Below, piece by piece: positions 1 through 9,107 of a stretch of DNA of 64,000 nt. Position 1 is the first letter of the stretch. Each line of letters starts with the position of its first letter. The position numbers were made by a program, and so were the translations under genes. A model generated the notes under the pieces. It was not told the origin of the DNA and made no database searches. It saw nothing but the letters and a program-made list of their open reading frames with translations. Origin of the DNA: Chthonomonadales bacterium (GTDB lineage Bacteria > Armatimonadota > Chthonomonadetes > Chthonomonadales > CAJBBX01); assembly GCA_020849275.1 (NCBI GenBank), contig JADLGO010000063.1, positions 57,520-121,519 of the forward strand, in the 5' to 3' direction.

Positions 1-2
1 AC

Positions 3-2423
3 GCGGCCGCGAAGCACGGCTCGGAGAAGGCGTGGGCGGCAAGCGCCACCGGGCGCCTCAAGCGCTGGGGCTTCAACCTGCTCGGCGCCGGCTGCTCCGA
101 ATCGGTGCGCTACCGCGGCCTGGCCCACACGGCGTTCCTGTCGCTCGGCACGGACTTCACCGCCGTCAGCGACATCGCGCCGCGCACGACCTGGACTGGC
201 TTCCCGGACGTGTTTCACCCGCGCTTCGCGGCCTGGTGCGAGGCGCGGGCGCGCCAACTCTGCGCGCCCGTCAGAGACGATCCCTGGCTGCTGGGCTACT
301 TCCTCGACAACGAGTTGGAATGGTTCGGCAAGAACGGCTCGGACGGCGGACTCGTCGACGAGGCGATGAGCAAGGCGGCCGATCACCCGGCCAGGCGGGA
401 CCTGGTCGCCTTCCTTCGGGCGCGGTACGCCGGCGACGTCGGCAGACTCAACGCGGCATGGAAGACCTCGCTGGCCTCCTTCGACGCGCTGCCGCAGGCA
501 ACAGACCTCGCCGCATCGCCGACGCCCGCCGCGGTGCGCGACCGGCGCGACTGGGTCCGCCGCGTGGCCGACCGCTACTTCGCCGTCACCACGGCCGCCA
601 TCCGCAAGGCCGATCCCAACCACATGGTGCTCGGCTGCCGCTTCGCCGGGATCGCGCCGCCGATATGGGACATCGCGGGCCGGTACCTAGACATCGTGAG
701 CGTCAACTACTACGGCCAGGTCGATCTGGAGCGCGGCTACAGCCCGGACATGCCGGGCGTGATGGCCCGCTACCACGCGCAGGCGAAGCGGCCCTTGATG
801 GTAACTGAATGGAGCTTTCCCGCCCTGGATGCCGGCCTTCCCAGTCAGCACGGCGCCGGCCAGCGCGTCGCAACGCAGAAGGACAAGGCGCGGGCTTTCT
901 CCATCTACCAGCGCGCGCTGTTCGGGATGCCGTTCGTGGTTGGGTCCGACTACTTCATGTGGGTGGACGAGCCGGCGCTCGGCATCTCGAGCACATTCCC
1001 AGAGGACAGCAACTATGGGCTCGTCGACGAGAAGGACCGCGCCTGGCCCGAGCTCACCGCCGCGGCGGCGCGCCTGAACCCGACCGCGACGCGGCTCCAT
1101 GCGGGCCGCACCGCCGAGCTCGCGGTCTCCGTGGCAGGGACCGGCGACCGGCGCGCGGTCGTGACCGTGCGCAACCGTGGCAGCATCGCCGCGCGGACCG
1201 TCGTCCGCGTGTGGGTCCAGGGCAAGCCGCTCGAGCGCGCCGTTTCCGTCGCGGCGGGCGCCAACGCCAGCGTGAGCGTGCCCGTGGCGGGCCCGGCCCT
1301 CGTCGCCGCGCAGGTGGACCCCGATGACCGCGTGCTCGAGGTCGATGAGGCCGACAACCGAGCCGAGAGCCTCGTGGGCGATGCCCAGATCCAGGGGCCG
1401 CACGTCGTGGTCCTGAACCCGTCATCCGCGCGCATCGAGCGCGTGCCGGTGGCCGTGCTTCTTGGCGCCAGAGCGGTAGGATGGCGCGCCGTGGCGCCAG
1501 GCGGCAAGGCGCTGCCCACGCAGGTCGACGCGCTGCCAGGGGGCGCCGAACTGGCATTCGTCGCGCCGGCGCTGCCCGCAAGGTCGGCCGCGGTGTTCGC
1601 CCTGCGGCGCGACACCGACACGCTCTCGCGCAGGCGGCAGACGGGCGACCGCGACTTTGCGCTCGGCGGCTCGCTGCGCCTGGAGCACACTCGCGGCAGC
1701 GGCGACCTGTTCGGACGCGTCGCGCTGGCGGACACCGAGCTTGGCCGCTTCACTACGCTCGTTCAGCAGAGTGGCGGGCAGTCTCTGTGGGTCCAGCCTG
1801 ATACGATCACCCGAGTGGTTACCTGGACGGGGCCCGTGCGCAGCGTGGCGCTCGTAACCTCGGCACTGGCCCGCCCCGCCACGACGGCGGTGAAGACGGC
1901 CGTCGGGCAGGCCGGTATCTACGCGCCGCAGGAGGCACGCGCGCGGCGCTATGAGACCGTCTTTCGAATCGTCAGCTACCCGTCCGAGCCGTGGTTCGGC
2001 GCGCGCTTCGTGGAGGCGCGCAACACCGACTCCGCGTCCTGGCGTTGTGCTGCCTACTATCACTACCCGCTCTCGCGGATCGCCGGAAGCGCCAACGATG
2101 ACCGGCCGGCCACCGCCTCGCGCGCCGTGATGTGGCGCGATGGGGCGGCTGGCCTGGTCTACGGCGCGGTGGTAGACACCGACCACATGCGCGCGACTTT
2201 CTGGAAGGATGCGCCGGACGGGCCGGGCGAGCACCCGGACATCTGGCGCGGCCTCGGCGTCGACCTCCGGCCGGGCCAGGCCGTCCGCGCGACCGCGGCC
2301 GACCGCGAGGTGCTCGTCTTCGGCGGGCGCGACGACGCGCGATCGGCCGGCGGCCCGTCGCTGGCGCGGCTCCAGAGGCTCCAGAGTGTGCGCGCCGTGC
2401 TCAGCGGGCTGCCGCGCCCGTAG
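3..2423 (+). CDS. Clan GH-A-like glycoside hydrolase with CARDB domain (5' end outside window)
   Basis: The reading frame is open from the window edge, so the true start lies upstream; the GTG at 105 is internal, because codons before it already read as a TIM-barrel segment (RLKRWGFNLLGAGCS). The first ~340 residues look like a GH-A beta/alpha barrel. An Asn-Glu pair in FLDNELEW (Glu codon 312-314) fits the acid/base, and a Glu in VTEWSF (807-809) fits the nucleophile. A CARDB-like Ig domain follows (about 1160-1370; VRNRG, then VDEADN), then a beta-rich C-terminal half of unknown function. It resembles agarase or beta-galactosidase-like enzymes of families 42/50, but the family cannot be fixed by eye. 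Export is likely but the signal peptide is not in view. It ends 143 bp before the nuclease gene. Confidence 0.75.
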   Translation, partial: AAAKHGSEKAWAASATGRLKRWGFNLLGAGCSESVRYRGLAHTAFLSLGTDFTAVSDIAPRTTWTGFPDVFHPRFAAWCEARARQLCAPVRDDPWLLGYFLDNELEWFGKNGSDGGLVDEAMSKAADHPARRDLVAFLRARYAGDVGRLNAAWKTSLASFDALPQATDLAASPTPAAVRDRRDWVRRVADRYFAVTTAAIRKADPNHMVLGCRFAGIAPPIWDIAGRYLDIVSVNYYGQVDLERGYSPDMPGVMARYHAQAKRPLMVTEWSFPALDAGLPSQHGAGQRVATQKDKARAFSIYQRALFGMPFVVGSDYFMWVDEPALGISSTFPEDSNYGLVDEKDRAWPELTAAAARLNPTATRLHAGRTAELAVSVAGTGDRRAVVTVRNRGSIAARTVVRVWVQGKPLERAVSVAAGANASVSVPVAGPALVAAQVDPDDRVLEVDEADNRAESLVGDAQIQGPHVVVLNPSSARIERVPVAVLLGARAVGWRAVAPGGKALPTQVDALPGGAELAFVAPALPARSAAVFALRRDTDTLSRRRQTGDRDFALGGSLRLEHTRGSGDLFGRVALADTELGRFTTLVQQSGGQSLWVQPDTITRVVTWTGPVRSVALVTSALARPATTAVKTAVGQAGIYAPQEARARRYETVFRIVSYPSEPWFGARFVEARNTDSASWRCAAYYHYPLSRIAGSANDDRPATASRAVMWRDGAAGLVYGAVVDTDHMRATFWKDAPDGPGEHPDIWRGLGVDLRPGQAVRATAADREVLVFGGRDDARSAGGPSLARLQRLQSVRAVLSGLPRP

Positions 2424-2566
2424 CGCGGCGGGCCCGACGGAGCATGCCCCGCTGCGGCGCAAGGGCGTGCGCACCGCGTCCGCACCGTGGCAGGACAACG
2501 GCGACGGCGTGGCGTAGTGAACGGCATCGCCGCGCGGCCCGGCCGCCGCCGGCAGGAGCGCCCTTC

Positions 2567-3337
2567 ATGCAGCTCTCGTTCAACAAGCTCCGGACGTTCG
2601 GAGAGTGCGCGCTGAAGTACCGGTACGCCTACGTTGAGCGTCTGCCCCGCCCGCCCGTCAAGTCGCTCCTTTTCCACCGTCGCCTGCACGCCGCGCTCGC
2701 CCGCTACCACCTGCTGGCCCGACGTGACGGGCAGGTGCGCCTCGATGAGCTCCTCGGCGTCTACCGCGAGTCCATGCAGGCCGACCGCGACCCCTCGGTT
2801 GAGCAGACGAAGGCCTACCAGGAAGGCGAGGCGATCCTGCGCCTCTACCACCAGACCGAGAGCGCGCGTGAGCGCGTTCCCGCCTACCTGGAGCACAAGC
2901 TGCGGGTTCCCTTCGGACCCTACACCCTTACCGGCGTCGTCGACCGGATCGACTTCGCCGACGGCGGGGGCTACTCGCTCGTCGACTACAAACTGGACCG
3001 TGAGCTGCCCGAGGGGAACGCCGCGGACCGGAGCCCACAGCTCTCGTTCTACGCGCTGATCGTGTTCGAGGGGCTGGGCGTGCTGCCCGACGAGCTCCGA
3101 TTGCACTTCCTGCGGCATGGCGTGGAGCACGTGAGCCATCGCGGTCGCTCGGATCTGGCGGCCACGGTCGGGTGGGTCGACGAGGCGGCGGCCCGGATGC
3201 GCGAGGAGCGGCGCTGGTCGCCGTCGGAAGGGGCGGGGTGCCGAACCTGCGCGTTCTGGGCCCACTGCCCCGCCAAGACGGGCCGCCCGCGCCCGCCGGC
3301 GCCGGTGTGGCAGCAGGGAGCGCTCGACCTGGGCTGA
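2567..3337 (+). CDS. PD-(D/E)XK nuclease family protein with Fe-S-type cysteines
   Basis: A 256-residue stand-alone RecB/Cas4/AddB-type nuclease. The core is E109, D126 (GVVDRIDF) and D140-Y-K142 (SLVDYKL), with an upstream His (H41) as in RecB-family nucleases. Cys14 plus C225-x2-C228-x5-C234 reproduce the one-plus-three arrangement that holds a 4Fe-4S cluster in AddB and Cas4. The ATG at 2567 was chosen over a much longer open frame because AGGAG lies about 9 nt upstream and the conserved FNKLRTFGEC motif begins right after it. No CRISPR array, cas gene or helicase partner is nearby, so a general DNA-repair or processing role is more likely than adaptation. The family call is firm; the substrate is unknown. 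Confidence 0.85.
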   Translation: MQLSFNKLRTFGECALKYRYAYVERLPRPPVKSLLFHRRLHAALARYHLLARRDGQVRLDELLGVYRESMQADRDPSVEQTKAYQEGEAILRLYHQTESARERVPAYLEHKLRVPFGPYTLTGVVDRIDFADGGGYSLVDYKLDRELPEGNAADRSPQLSFYALIVFEGLGVLPDELRLHFLRHGVEHVSHRGRSDLAATVGWVDEAAARMREERRWSPSEGAGCRTCAFWAHCPAKTGRPRPPAPVWQQGALDLG

Positions 3338-3466
3338 GGCCTCGGGGCGCGCCCAGGCCACCAGGGCGACACAGGCGGTCCAGGTAGCTCAGCGCGCCGG
3401 TGCGCGCGATCGCGGACCACTCCCCGACCTCGTTCAGCGACAGGCCTGGAGGACGCGCACCGCGCG

Positions 3467-4708
3467 TCAGTCGCCGTGGTAGCCCATCTCCGCCCACACG
3501 GAGCGCACGTAGGCGAGCGCCTCCGCGGAGGGCACGACCTCGCCCAGGATGCTCGGCCACGGCTGACCGGGCCCGCGGTCCTCGGGGAACGGCGACCAGG
3601 CATCGGCCTCGTAGCGCCGGCGCGTCTCCTCGCTTCGGAAGTCCGGCACCTCGAACGGCGCGCCGCCGGCCAGGCAGGACCGCCAGGCCTGGATGCCAAC
3701 GAGCGTCATGTCGAGGCCCCGGTACACGTCGAGGTATGGCGCCTCGCCGGTTCGGATCGCCTCCGCGAAGTAGTGGGAGGTGAAGAAGTCTCCTCCGCCG
3801 TGCCCGGCGCGCTCGGCGAGGTCGGCGCGCACGGGGAACTCGGGCAGGTAGATACGCTCGCGCGAGTCGCCCGGCCTCAGGTCCCAGGGCTCGTGCAGAA
3901 CACGGAGCATGTCCGTGTTGCCGGTGCGCAGGTTCTCCATCAGGCCGCGCGTTCCGTGGAAGCGGTACCAGATGCTGTGGCCGCGCAAGCCCAGGCCCAT
4001 GAGCCGCGCGGCGCCGCCGTTGCTCAGCCTGCAGAGGATTACCGCCCCGTTGTCGCCACGCCGCACGTGCAGGCCGGCGGCCTCCGGGTCGGAGCGCGGA
4101 ATGCTGAGCGCGTTGACACTGACCGGGCGCGTGTCGGTGACGAACATGATGGGCGACATCGCGTGCGTGGGATAGTAGGTCGGCGGGATGTGGTTGCGCC
4201 AGTGGCCCGTTCCCGGCGCGAGCTGGGCCATGCCGCGGGCATCGATCGGGTGGTTGTACTCACCCTCCGCGTAGCGCACCTCTCCGATCTCACCGGCGTG
4301 GTAGAGCCGGCGCATCTCCTGCACGTAGCGGAAGTAGGCGTAGTTTTCCGCGAACAGGTAGATGCGCCGGCTTCGCTCCACGGCACGCGCCAAAGCGACG
4401 CCCTCGGCCGGCGTCTTGCAGGCGATGCACTCGCTCATCACGTGCCGGCCGGACTCGAGCGCGCGAACCGCCAGGGGCGCGTGCTCGTGGTAGTAGTTGG
4501 CGAGCACGACGGCGTCCATCTCGTGTTCGAGGAAACGGTCGAAGTGCGTGTAGCCCGCGACGCCACAGCGCGCGGCCGCGTCGTGCAGCCGCTCCTCCCA
4601 GGTGTCGCAGAGGGCAACCAGCTCCATGCCCACATGCTCCGCCATGGCGGCGAACGTCATGCCCCGTCCCACGCCGACGACCCCCACCCGGATGCGCCGC
4701 TCGCCCAT
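3467..4708 (-). CDS. Gfo/Idh/MocA family oxidoreductase
   Basis: About 413 residues. The N-terminus is a Rossmann NAD(P)-binding fold (RVGVVGVGRG, then ALCDTWEER), followed by the alpha/beta substrate domain of the family (YAEGEYNHP and neighbouring segments). The usual EKP motif after the fourth strand reads SECIACKTP, so the typical catalytic-site Lys-Pro is not conserved; an inactive or altered enzyme is possible. The ATG at 4708 was preferred to an in-frame GTG at 4720 because GGAGGA sits just upstream of it. It lies 20 bp after the Eis-like gene and is the last gene of a minus-strand run that includes a DUF6785 membrane protein. The substrate is probably a sugar or cyclitol derivative (inference). 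Confidence 0.88.
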   Translation of the reverse strand: MGERRIRVGVVGVGRGMTFAAMAEHVGMELVALCDTWEERLHDAAARCGVAGYTHFDRFLEHEMDAVVLANYYHEHAPLAVRALESGRHVMSECIACKTPAEGVALARAVERSRRIYLFAENYAYFRYVQEMRRLYHAGEIGEVRYAEGEYNHPIDARGMAQLAPGTGHWRNHIPPTYYPTHAMSPIMFVTDTRPVSVNALSIPRSDPEAAGLHVRRGDNGAVILCRLSNGGAARLMGLGLRGHSIWYRFHGTRGLMENLRTGNTDMLRVLHEPWDLRPGDSRERIYLPEFPVRADLAERAGHGGGDFFTSHYFAEAIRTGEAPYLDVYRGLDMTLVGIQAWRSCLAGGAPFEVPDFRSEETRRRYEADAWSPFPEDRGPGQPWPSILGEVVPSAEALAYVRSVWAEMGYHGD

Positions 4709-4728
4709 CGTGTCCTCCACGCGCGACC

Positions 4729-5895
4729 TCAGAAGCTATCGTTCATCCACATCGGCGGCCCGGCCAGCAGGTCGCGCAGTGCCATGTAGCCAGCCTCACG
4801 GTGGACCACGATGCGCTCAGCGGCCCGCAGGTCCGGAACGCTTGGGGTGCCGAAGTAGGCCTGCGAGAGCGCCTGGATGTCGAGCGACACGTCCGGCTCG
4901 TCGCGCCCCGGCCGGGCCTCGACGGCGCCCCCCTCGAACGCCACGCGCCAGGTTCCCGCGTTCCACGGCGCCGCCTCGTCCTCGACCGCCAGGACGAGCG
5001 AGCCCCGGGCCTCCGGGGCGGGCCTCCAGGCCCGCATCGCTGCCGGCAGGTCCACGACTCGCGCCTGCGTCGCCGGACTCACGCGCGTCTCGAGGTCCCA
5101 GTGCTGGTAGCGAGACCACAGTGCGTCGTCCGGCGGGGCGCTCCAGCCCACGTTGTCCCACTGCATGTACTGGCGGCGCACAACGCCGAGCAGACCGAGT
5201 TGGGCGCGCCCGGTGAGGGCAACGAGCTCGCGCAGGCCGGTGTGCTCGCGGCGGCCTCCGCGGTAGGTGATGTACCCCTCGGGCCCGTCGCCGGCATCGT
5301 AGAGGTAGGTGAAGACGAACTCCTTCTCGGTGTCGTCGAGGATGGCATTCCACTGACGGGCGTCGCGCTCGAAGGCGCCGCGGTAGCGCCGCGTGAACGC
5401 GGCGTAGCAGGCCTCGACGGCCGGCCTCTCGGCGGCGCGGGCCATACGCACGTGCTCGGCCGCTCCATCGGCCGGGAGCGAGGCGGTCCGCGCCGTGTAG
5501 CGGCGGGTGGCGCCCACCCACTCCCAGCCGAAGCGCCGGTAGTAGTCCCAACTGAACGGGAAGAGCGCGGAGACCACCTGGCCAGCCTCGCGCATATGCT
5601 CGAGCGCGCGGCGCAGGCCCGCCCCGGCGTACCCGCGCCCGCGGGCGGGCGCAAGGCACGCCACTCCGGCGATCCCGCCGAGGGGAAGCACGACCTCCGG
5701 GCCGAACCGCGCGCGATAGTGCTCGATGACCACCGTAGCCTGAAGCCCCCCACCGTCCCACACGGCGAACCCCGTCTGCTCGGGCCGATTCGGGTCATCG
5801 AGCCAGCTCATGTCGCGGCTGCCCGCCATGAACGCATGCGAAGCCACATAGAACGCCTGCGGCACCTCCTCGCCCTCGATGCGGCGGATCTCCAA
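4729..5895 (-). CDS. Eis-like GNAT N-acetyltransferase
   Basis: A 388-residue protein with the Eis layout: an N-terminal GNAT domain with acetyl-CoA loop motif ARGRGYAGAGL, a second GNAT-like domain, and a C-terminal SCP2-like region. Two hallmarks of Mycobacterium Eis are visible: a tyrosine-containing YYRRFGWEWV segment that matches the Eis general-acid region, and a C-terminal Phe (NDSF), whose carboxylate is the base in Eis. The substrate is an amine, acetylated from acetyl-CoA in the cytoplasm. The gene sits 16 bp after a DUF6785 gene and 20 bp before an oxidoreductase, which suggests amino-sugar or polyamine chemistry rather than drug resistance (inference). Confidence 0.85.
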   Translation of the reverse strand: MEIRRIEGEEVPQAFYVASHAFMAGSRDMSWLDDPNRPEQTGFAVWDGGGLQATVVIEHYRARFGPEVVLPLGGIAGVACLAPARGRGYAGAGLRRALEHMREAGQVVSALFPFSWDYYRRFGWEWVGATRRYTARTASLPADGAAEHVRMARAAERPAVEACYAAFTRRYRGAFERDARQWNAILDDTEKEFVFTYLYDAGDGPEGYITYRGGRREHTGLRELVALTGRAQLGLLGVVRRQYMQWDNVGWSAPPDDALWSRYQHWDLETRVSPATQARVVDLPAAMRAWRPAPEARGSLVLAVEDEAAPWNAGTWRVAFEGGAVEARPGRDEPDVSLDIQALSQAYFGTPSVPDLRAAERIVVHREAGYMALRDLLAGPPMWMNDSF

Positions 5896-5911
5896 GCGTC
5901 GTCCTCCCGGT

Positions 5912-7882
5912 TCAGAAGATGAAAGTGCGGTAGGTGCTCACCCCGAGCATCCAGCCAAGCAGAGACCAGACGGCGGCGACAACATAGTCGCCCAGGATCA
6001 GCCCGAGGAAGAAGGGCATTCCGGCGCGGTACAGGCGTATGCCGCCATAGCGCACGATGCAGATCTTGATGGCCCACCCGATGAGCAACGCGGACCAGAA
6101 GTACTCGAGGGCGTAGCTGTTGGCGAGAGCATACCCGATCGGATGGAAGGGCCACCAGGTGAGCCGAGCCTTGGCGGCGGCCAGGAGCAGCGTGGCCGCG
6201 GCGCCGACGCCCGCGAAGCTGATCGCCCAGCCATCCGGCGCTCGCGGGTTGTCCGACCAGTCCTGCAGCCGAGTGAAGGCCTCTCGCCCGATGCCCGTGG
6301 CGTAGGACATGATGCGCGGCGTCGCCTCGCCATTGCGGTACATCACGTCGAGAAGCGCCCACATCGCCGAGATGGCGCCGACCGCCGCCGCGAGCACCAT
6401 GGCGACCACGAGCCGGCGCGCCTGCATCCCGACCTCGCGGGCGATCTTCATCCCCTCGAGCTGGTGGGGCATGGGGTGCGAGCGGTAGCCGCGGTTGAAC
6501 CAGAACATGTACGAGAGAAGGGTGAGGTTCGCGGCGCCCAGCGCTTCGGTGCCGAAGGCGGTCACCATAAGCTTCTCCGGGTTGACCCAGTTTAGCTCGT
6601 GGGCGGGCGGCCCGAGCTCGGCACGCACCCGCGTGATGCCGACCGACAGCACGAAGTAGAACCCGAAGTAGACGAAGGGCAGCCAGAGGGACATGCCGGC
6701 GGCATGGCACGCCCCCACGAGCGCGGCGAGCCCGAGCGCAAGGCCGATCAGCGCGGCGCGATACGACATGCCGGCCGCGTCGTCGCGGCCGCCGCCGGGC
6801 CGGAAGGCCTCGCCGACCACGCCGATCAGGTGCCGGCGGCCGAGCCAGAGGAGCGCCAAGGAGAGGCCGATCCAGGCCCCACTGCCCTGCTCCGCCACGT
6901 AGGGGATGCGCGCGATGGAGGGCGGCGCGGCAGGGTCGCGCAGTCCCCACAGAAAGCAGCCCACGTCGATCAGCTTGCGAAGGACGTAGAAGAACCAGCA
7001 CGAGAAGGTCAGGTCGAGCGGCAGGAAGTAGGCGAAGCCGATGGCAAACGGGAAGAAGCCGATCGGCAGCCACCCGAGGGCGCTCCACGGCGGCTCGGTG
7101 AAGTGCATCCCCACGTCCTGGAGCTTCAGCGGCAGCGCCGGCGCCGAGGGGTAGAAGTAGTTGAGGTTGTTCAGTGACTGGATGGCCACCGGCAGTGCGA
7201 AGCCGAGCCAGAGCACGCGACTGCCGAACGTGCCGCGCTGCGTGATGGAGAGCGGGATCTGCACGATGGGGAACGCGAGCTTCTCGTGCTCCATCCACTG
7301 CCGCCGAAGCAGCACGTTGATGCAGAGCATCATCCAGGTCAGCAGCAGGACGAAGCCGATCCAGAAGAGCGCCGGCAGGATCCAGGGTTGCAGGTTGTGC
7401 CAGTCGTAGAGGCTGGAGTTGCCGTTGTAGTAGCCGCGAAGCGCCGAGCGATCTTGCGGGGCCATCCACTTCGGCACGTAGGGCCAGAAGCGGTCGAAGC
7501 GATTCGTGGGATTGTCAAACCAGAAGAGGTAGGCCAGCGTGGACGGCAAGTTCTCCATGCTGTCGCGGCCCATCACCGCCGACGCAACGCTCAGCATCAC
7601 GTAGAGCGTCAGCAGTTCTCCACGCTCCAGCGCAAGCCGCGGCCATCGGCGGCGCGCGAGCGTGTTGAGCGCGGTGAGCACCAGTAGCAGGAAGACCACG
7701 TGGAAGAAGAGGCTGACGCAGGTGGAGTCGAGAGAGTTCCACTTCATCTCCATGACTGCCATCCAGTAGCAGCTCACGGGGATGAGCAGGGTCCCGAGCG
7801 CCATCGCCCGCGCCGAGATGCCGCGCGTCGCCGGCTCGGGCGCGGCCGACTCGCGCGGCGTCCGCGGGCCGTCGTCAGGCAT
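5912..7882 (-). CDS. DUF6785/DUF6784-type multipass membrane protein (paralog 1)
   Basis: A 656-residue, very hydrophobic protein with about a dozen or more membrane segments. It matches two other proteins in this window (30653-32686 and 38636-40645) along its length: NYYNG-like and RRQWxxxE(K/R)L(A/S)FP blocks in the first half, FHP(I/L)G(Y/F) and G(M/I)PFFLGL near the end. It is the most divergent copy: it has HELNWVNPEKLM where the others have FGFIYP...PKEM. To my knowledge this corresponds to Pfam DUF6785/DUF6784, a family without an assigned function. A transporter or polytopic enzyme is inferred from topology only. It lies 44 bp after the URO-D-like gene and 16 bp before the Eis-like gene. 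Confidence 0.8.
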   Translation of the reverse strand: MPDDGPRTPRESAAPEPATRGISARAMALGTLLIPVSCYWMAVMEMKWNSLDSTCVSLFFHVVFLLLVLTALNTLARRRWPRLALERGELLTLYVMLSVASAVMGRDSMENLPSTLAYLFWFDNPTNRFDRFWPYVPKWMAPQDRSALRGYYNGNSSLYDWHNLQPWILPALFWIGFVLLLTWMMLCINVLLRRQWMEHEKLAFPIVQIPLSITQRGTFGSRVLWLGFALPVAIQSLNNLNYFYPSAPALPLKLQDVGMHFTEPPWSALGWLPIGFFPFAIGFAYFLPLDLTFSCWFFYVLRKLIDVGCFLWGLRDPAAPPSIARIPYVAEQGSGAWIGLSLALLWLGRRHLIGVVGEAFRPGGGRDDAAGMSYRAALIGLALGLAALVGACHAAGMSLWLPFVYFGFYFVLSVGITRVRAELGPPAHELNWVNPEKLMVTAFGTEALGAANLTLLSYMFWFNRGYRSHPMPHQLEGMKIAREVGMQARRLVVAMVLAAAVGAISAMWALLDVMYRNGEATPRIMSYATGIGREAFTRLQDWSDNPRAPDGWAISFAGVGAAATLLLAAAKARLTWWPFHPIGYALANSYALEYFWSALLIGWAIKICIVRYGGIRLYRAGMPFFLGLILGDYVVAAVWSLLGWMLGVSTYRTFIF

Positions 7883-7926
7883 GGGGCGCGTCTTCGGCCG
7901 ACGCGGCAGGCCAGGTCACAGTGGCC

Positions 7927-9018
7927 TTAGCTCCCGTACCGGCGCCCCTCGTCCAGCATCGTCAGGTAGCTCTCCAGGGGAATGTAGTTCGCGACGCTAT
8001 TGCCGGTGCCCAAACAGTAGCCGCCACCGGACTGGCACGCGTCGAGCGTCTCGCGCACGCGGCGGCGGATCGCCGGCTCGTCGGCGCGACAGAGGAAGTC
8101 GACGTCGATGCCGCCGAGCACCGCGATGCGATCGCCGAAGCGGCGCTTCGTGTCGATGACGCTCTCGATGGTGTCCTCGAAGGAGTGCTTGGCGTCGATC
8201 CGCACCTCGTCGAGAAGGTCGGGCCATACCGACTCCAGGTTGCCGCACGAGTGGAGGAGGTAGGGCCGGCCGGCGGCGTGCGACATCTCGGCCATCACCC
8301 GATGCCCGGGGAGCACGAACTCGCGCAGATCGGCGGGCGCCAGGAGCGGGCCCGAGCGGAACCCGAGGTCGTCGCTGCCCCACACCAGGGCGACGCGATC
8401 GAACTCGAGGATGCGCGCGAGGACTACGCGGTAGATCTCGACGAGGCGCTCGGCGATGGCGCGCACCAGGTCGCGATCGTCGTAGAGCGCGTAGCAGATC
8501 GTCTCGTAACCCATCAACCACATCAGGTGCTCGGCGAAGTGGGCGAACCCGCCCCCGGCAACCAGGCACATGTCGTCCGGAAGGTTCGCCTGGTACCACT
8601 CCAACGACGCCGTGGAGCCGCGCGCGGGGTCAGGCCAGGGGTAGCGCTCGAACTCCTCCCAGCTCGCGATCGGGCCGCGGTGCTCGTCGATATAGCTGCG
8701 TCCGCCGGCGCGCCGAAGGTCGGCCGTGTCGTCGGTCGTGCCGCGCGCCATCGGCCAGTCCATGCTCTCCAGGCTGCAGCGCACGAAGTCGTAGCCGAGG
8801 AAGCGCTGCACGGCGATCTCGCGCCGGTGCCAGTACCAGGGGTCGGCCCGGTCCAGGCCCGCCTCGAGGCCATAGCGCTCGATCACCGACTCCTGCACCT
8901 CGGGGTCGAGGAACAACTCGATGCAGTGAACGCGCGCGGGGGTCCCCTCGCGACGAACGCAGCGCACGAAGGCCTCGGCATCGGGCGTCACCGGCGCGGA
9001 GAGTAGATCGGCGGCCAT
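7927..9018 (-). CDS. Uroporphyrinogen decarboxylase (URO-D) family protein, methyltransferase-like
   Basis: 363 residues with the URO-D/MtaA-type barrel. Visible are GSDDLGFRSGPLLAP, the YLLHSCGNLE segment with its His and Cys, and the family's C-terminal GGIDVDFLC and GGGYCLGTGNSV blocks. The HSCGN motif is typical of corrinoid methyltransferases (MtaA/MtbA type) rather than of heme-pathway HemE, and no other heme gene is present. The ATG at 9018 has AGGAG 8 nt upstream. It opens the sub-operon URO-D, DUF6785, Eis-like, Gfo/Idh. Demethylation of an O-methylated compound is one possible role, but no corrinoid protein is seen here. Confidence 0.85.
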   Translation of the reverse strand: MAADLLSAPVTPDAEAFVRCVRREGTPARVHCIELFLDPEVQESVIERYGLEAGLDRADPWYWHRREIAVQRFLGYDFVRCSLESMDWPMARGTTDDTADLRRAGGRSYIDEHRGPIASWEEFERYPWPDPARGSTASLEWYQANLPDDMCLVAGGGFAHFAEHLMWLMGYETICYALYDDRDLVRAIAERLVEIYRVVLARILEFDRVALVWGSDDLGFRSGPLLAPADLREFVLPGHRVMAEMSHAAGRPYLLHSCGNLESVWPDLLDEVRIDAKHSFEDTIESVIDTKRRFGDRIAVLGGIDVDFLCRADEPAIRRRVRETLDACQSGGGYCLGTGNSVANYIPLESYLTMLDEGRRYGS

Positions 9019-9107
9019 GGGGCGTCTCCTTGAGATGCTTGGCCGGGCGGCTCACCGCGTGATTGGTGGCGGCCACGGCACCGCCGCGTAGTTCGCGCGC
9101 GCCCCGG

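Noticed and set aside
2132..2566. N-terminal extension of the nuclease gene
   Set aside because: It overlaps the glycosidase in another frame, is Arg/Pro filler, and a good ribosome site precedes the ATG at 2567.
2567..3337. Cas4 of a CRISPR system
   Set aside because: No repeat array or cas gene is present in the window.
7927..9018. Heme-pathway HemE
   Set aside because: The HSCGN motif and the absence of any other heme gene favour the methyltransferase-like branch.
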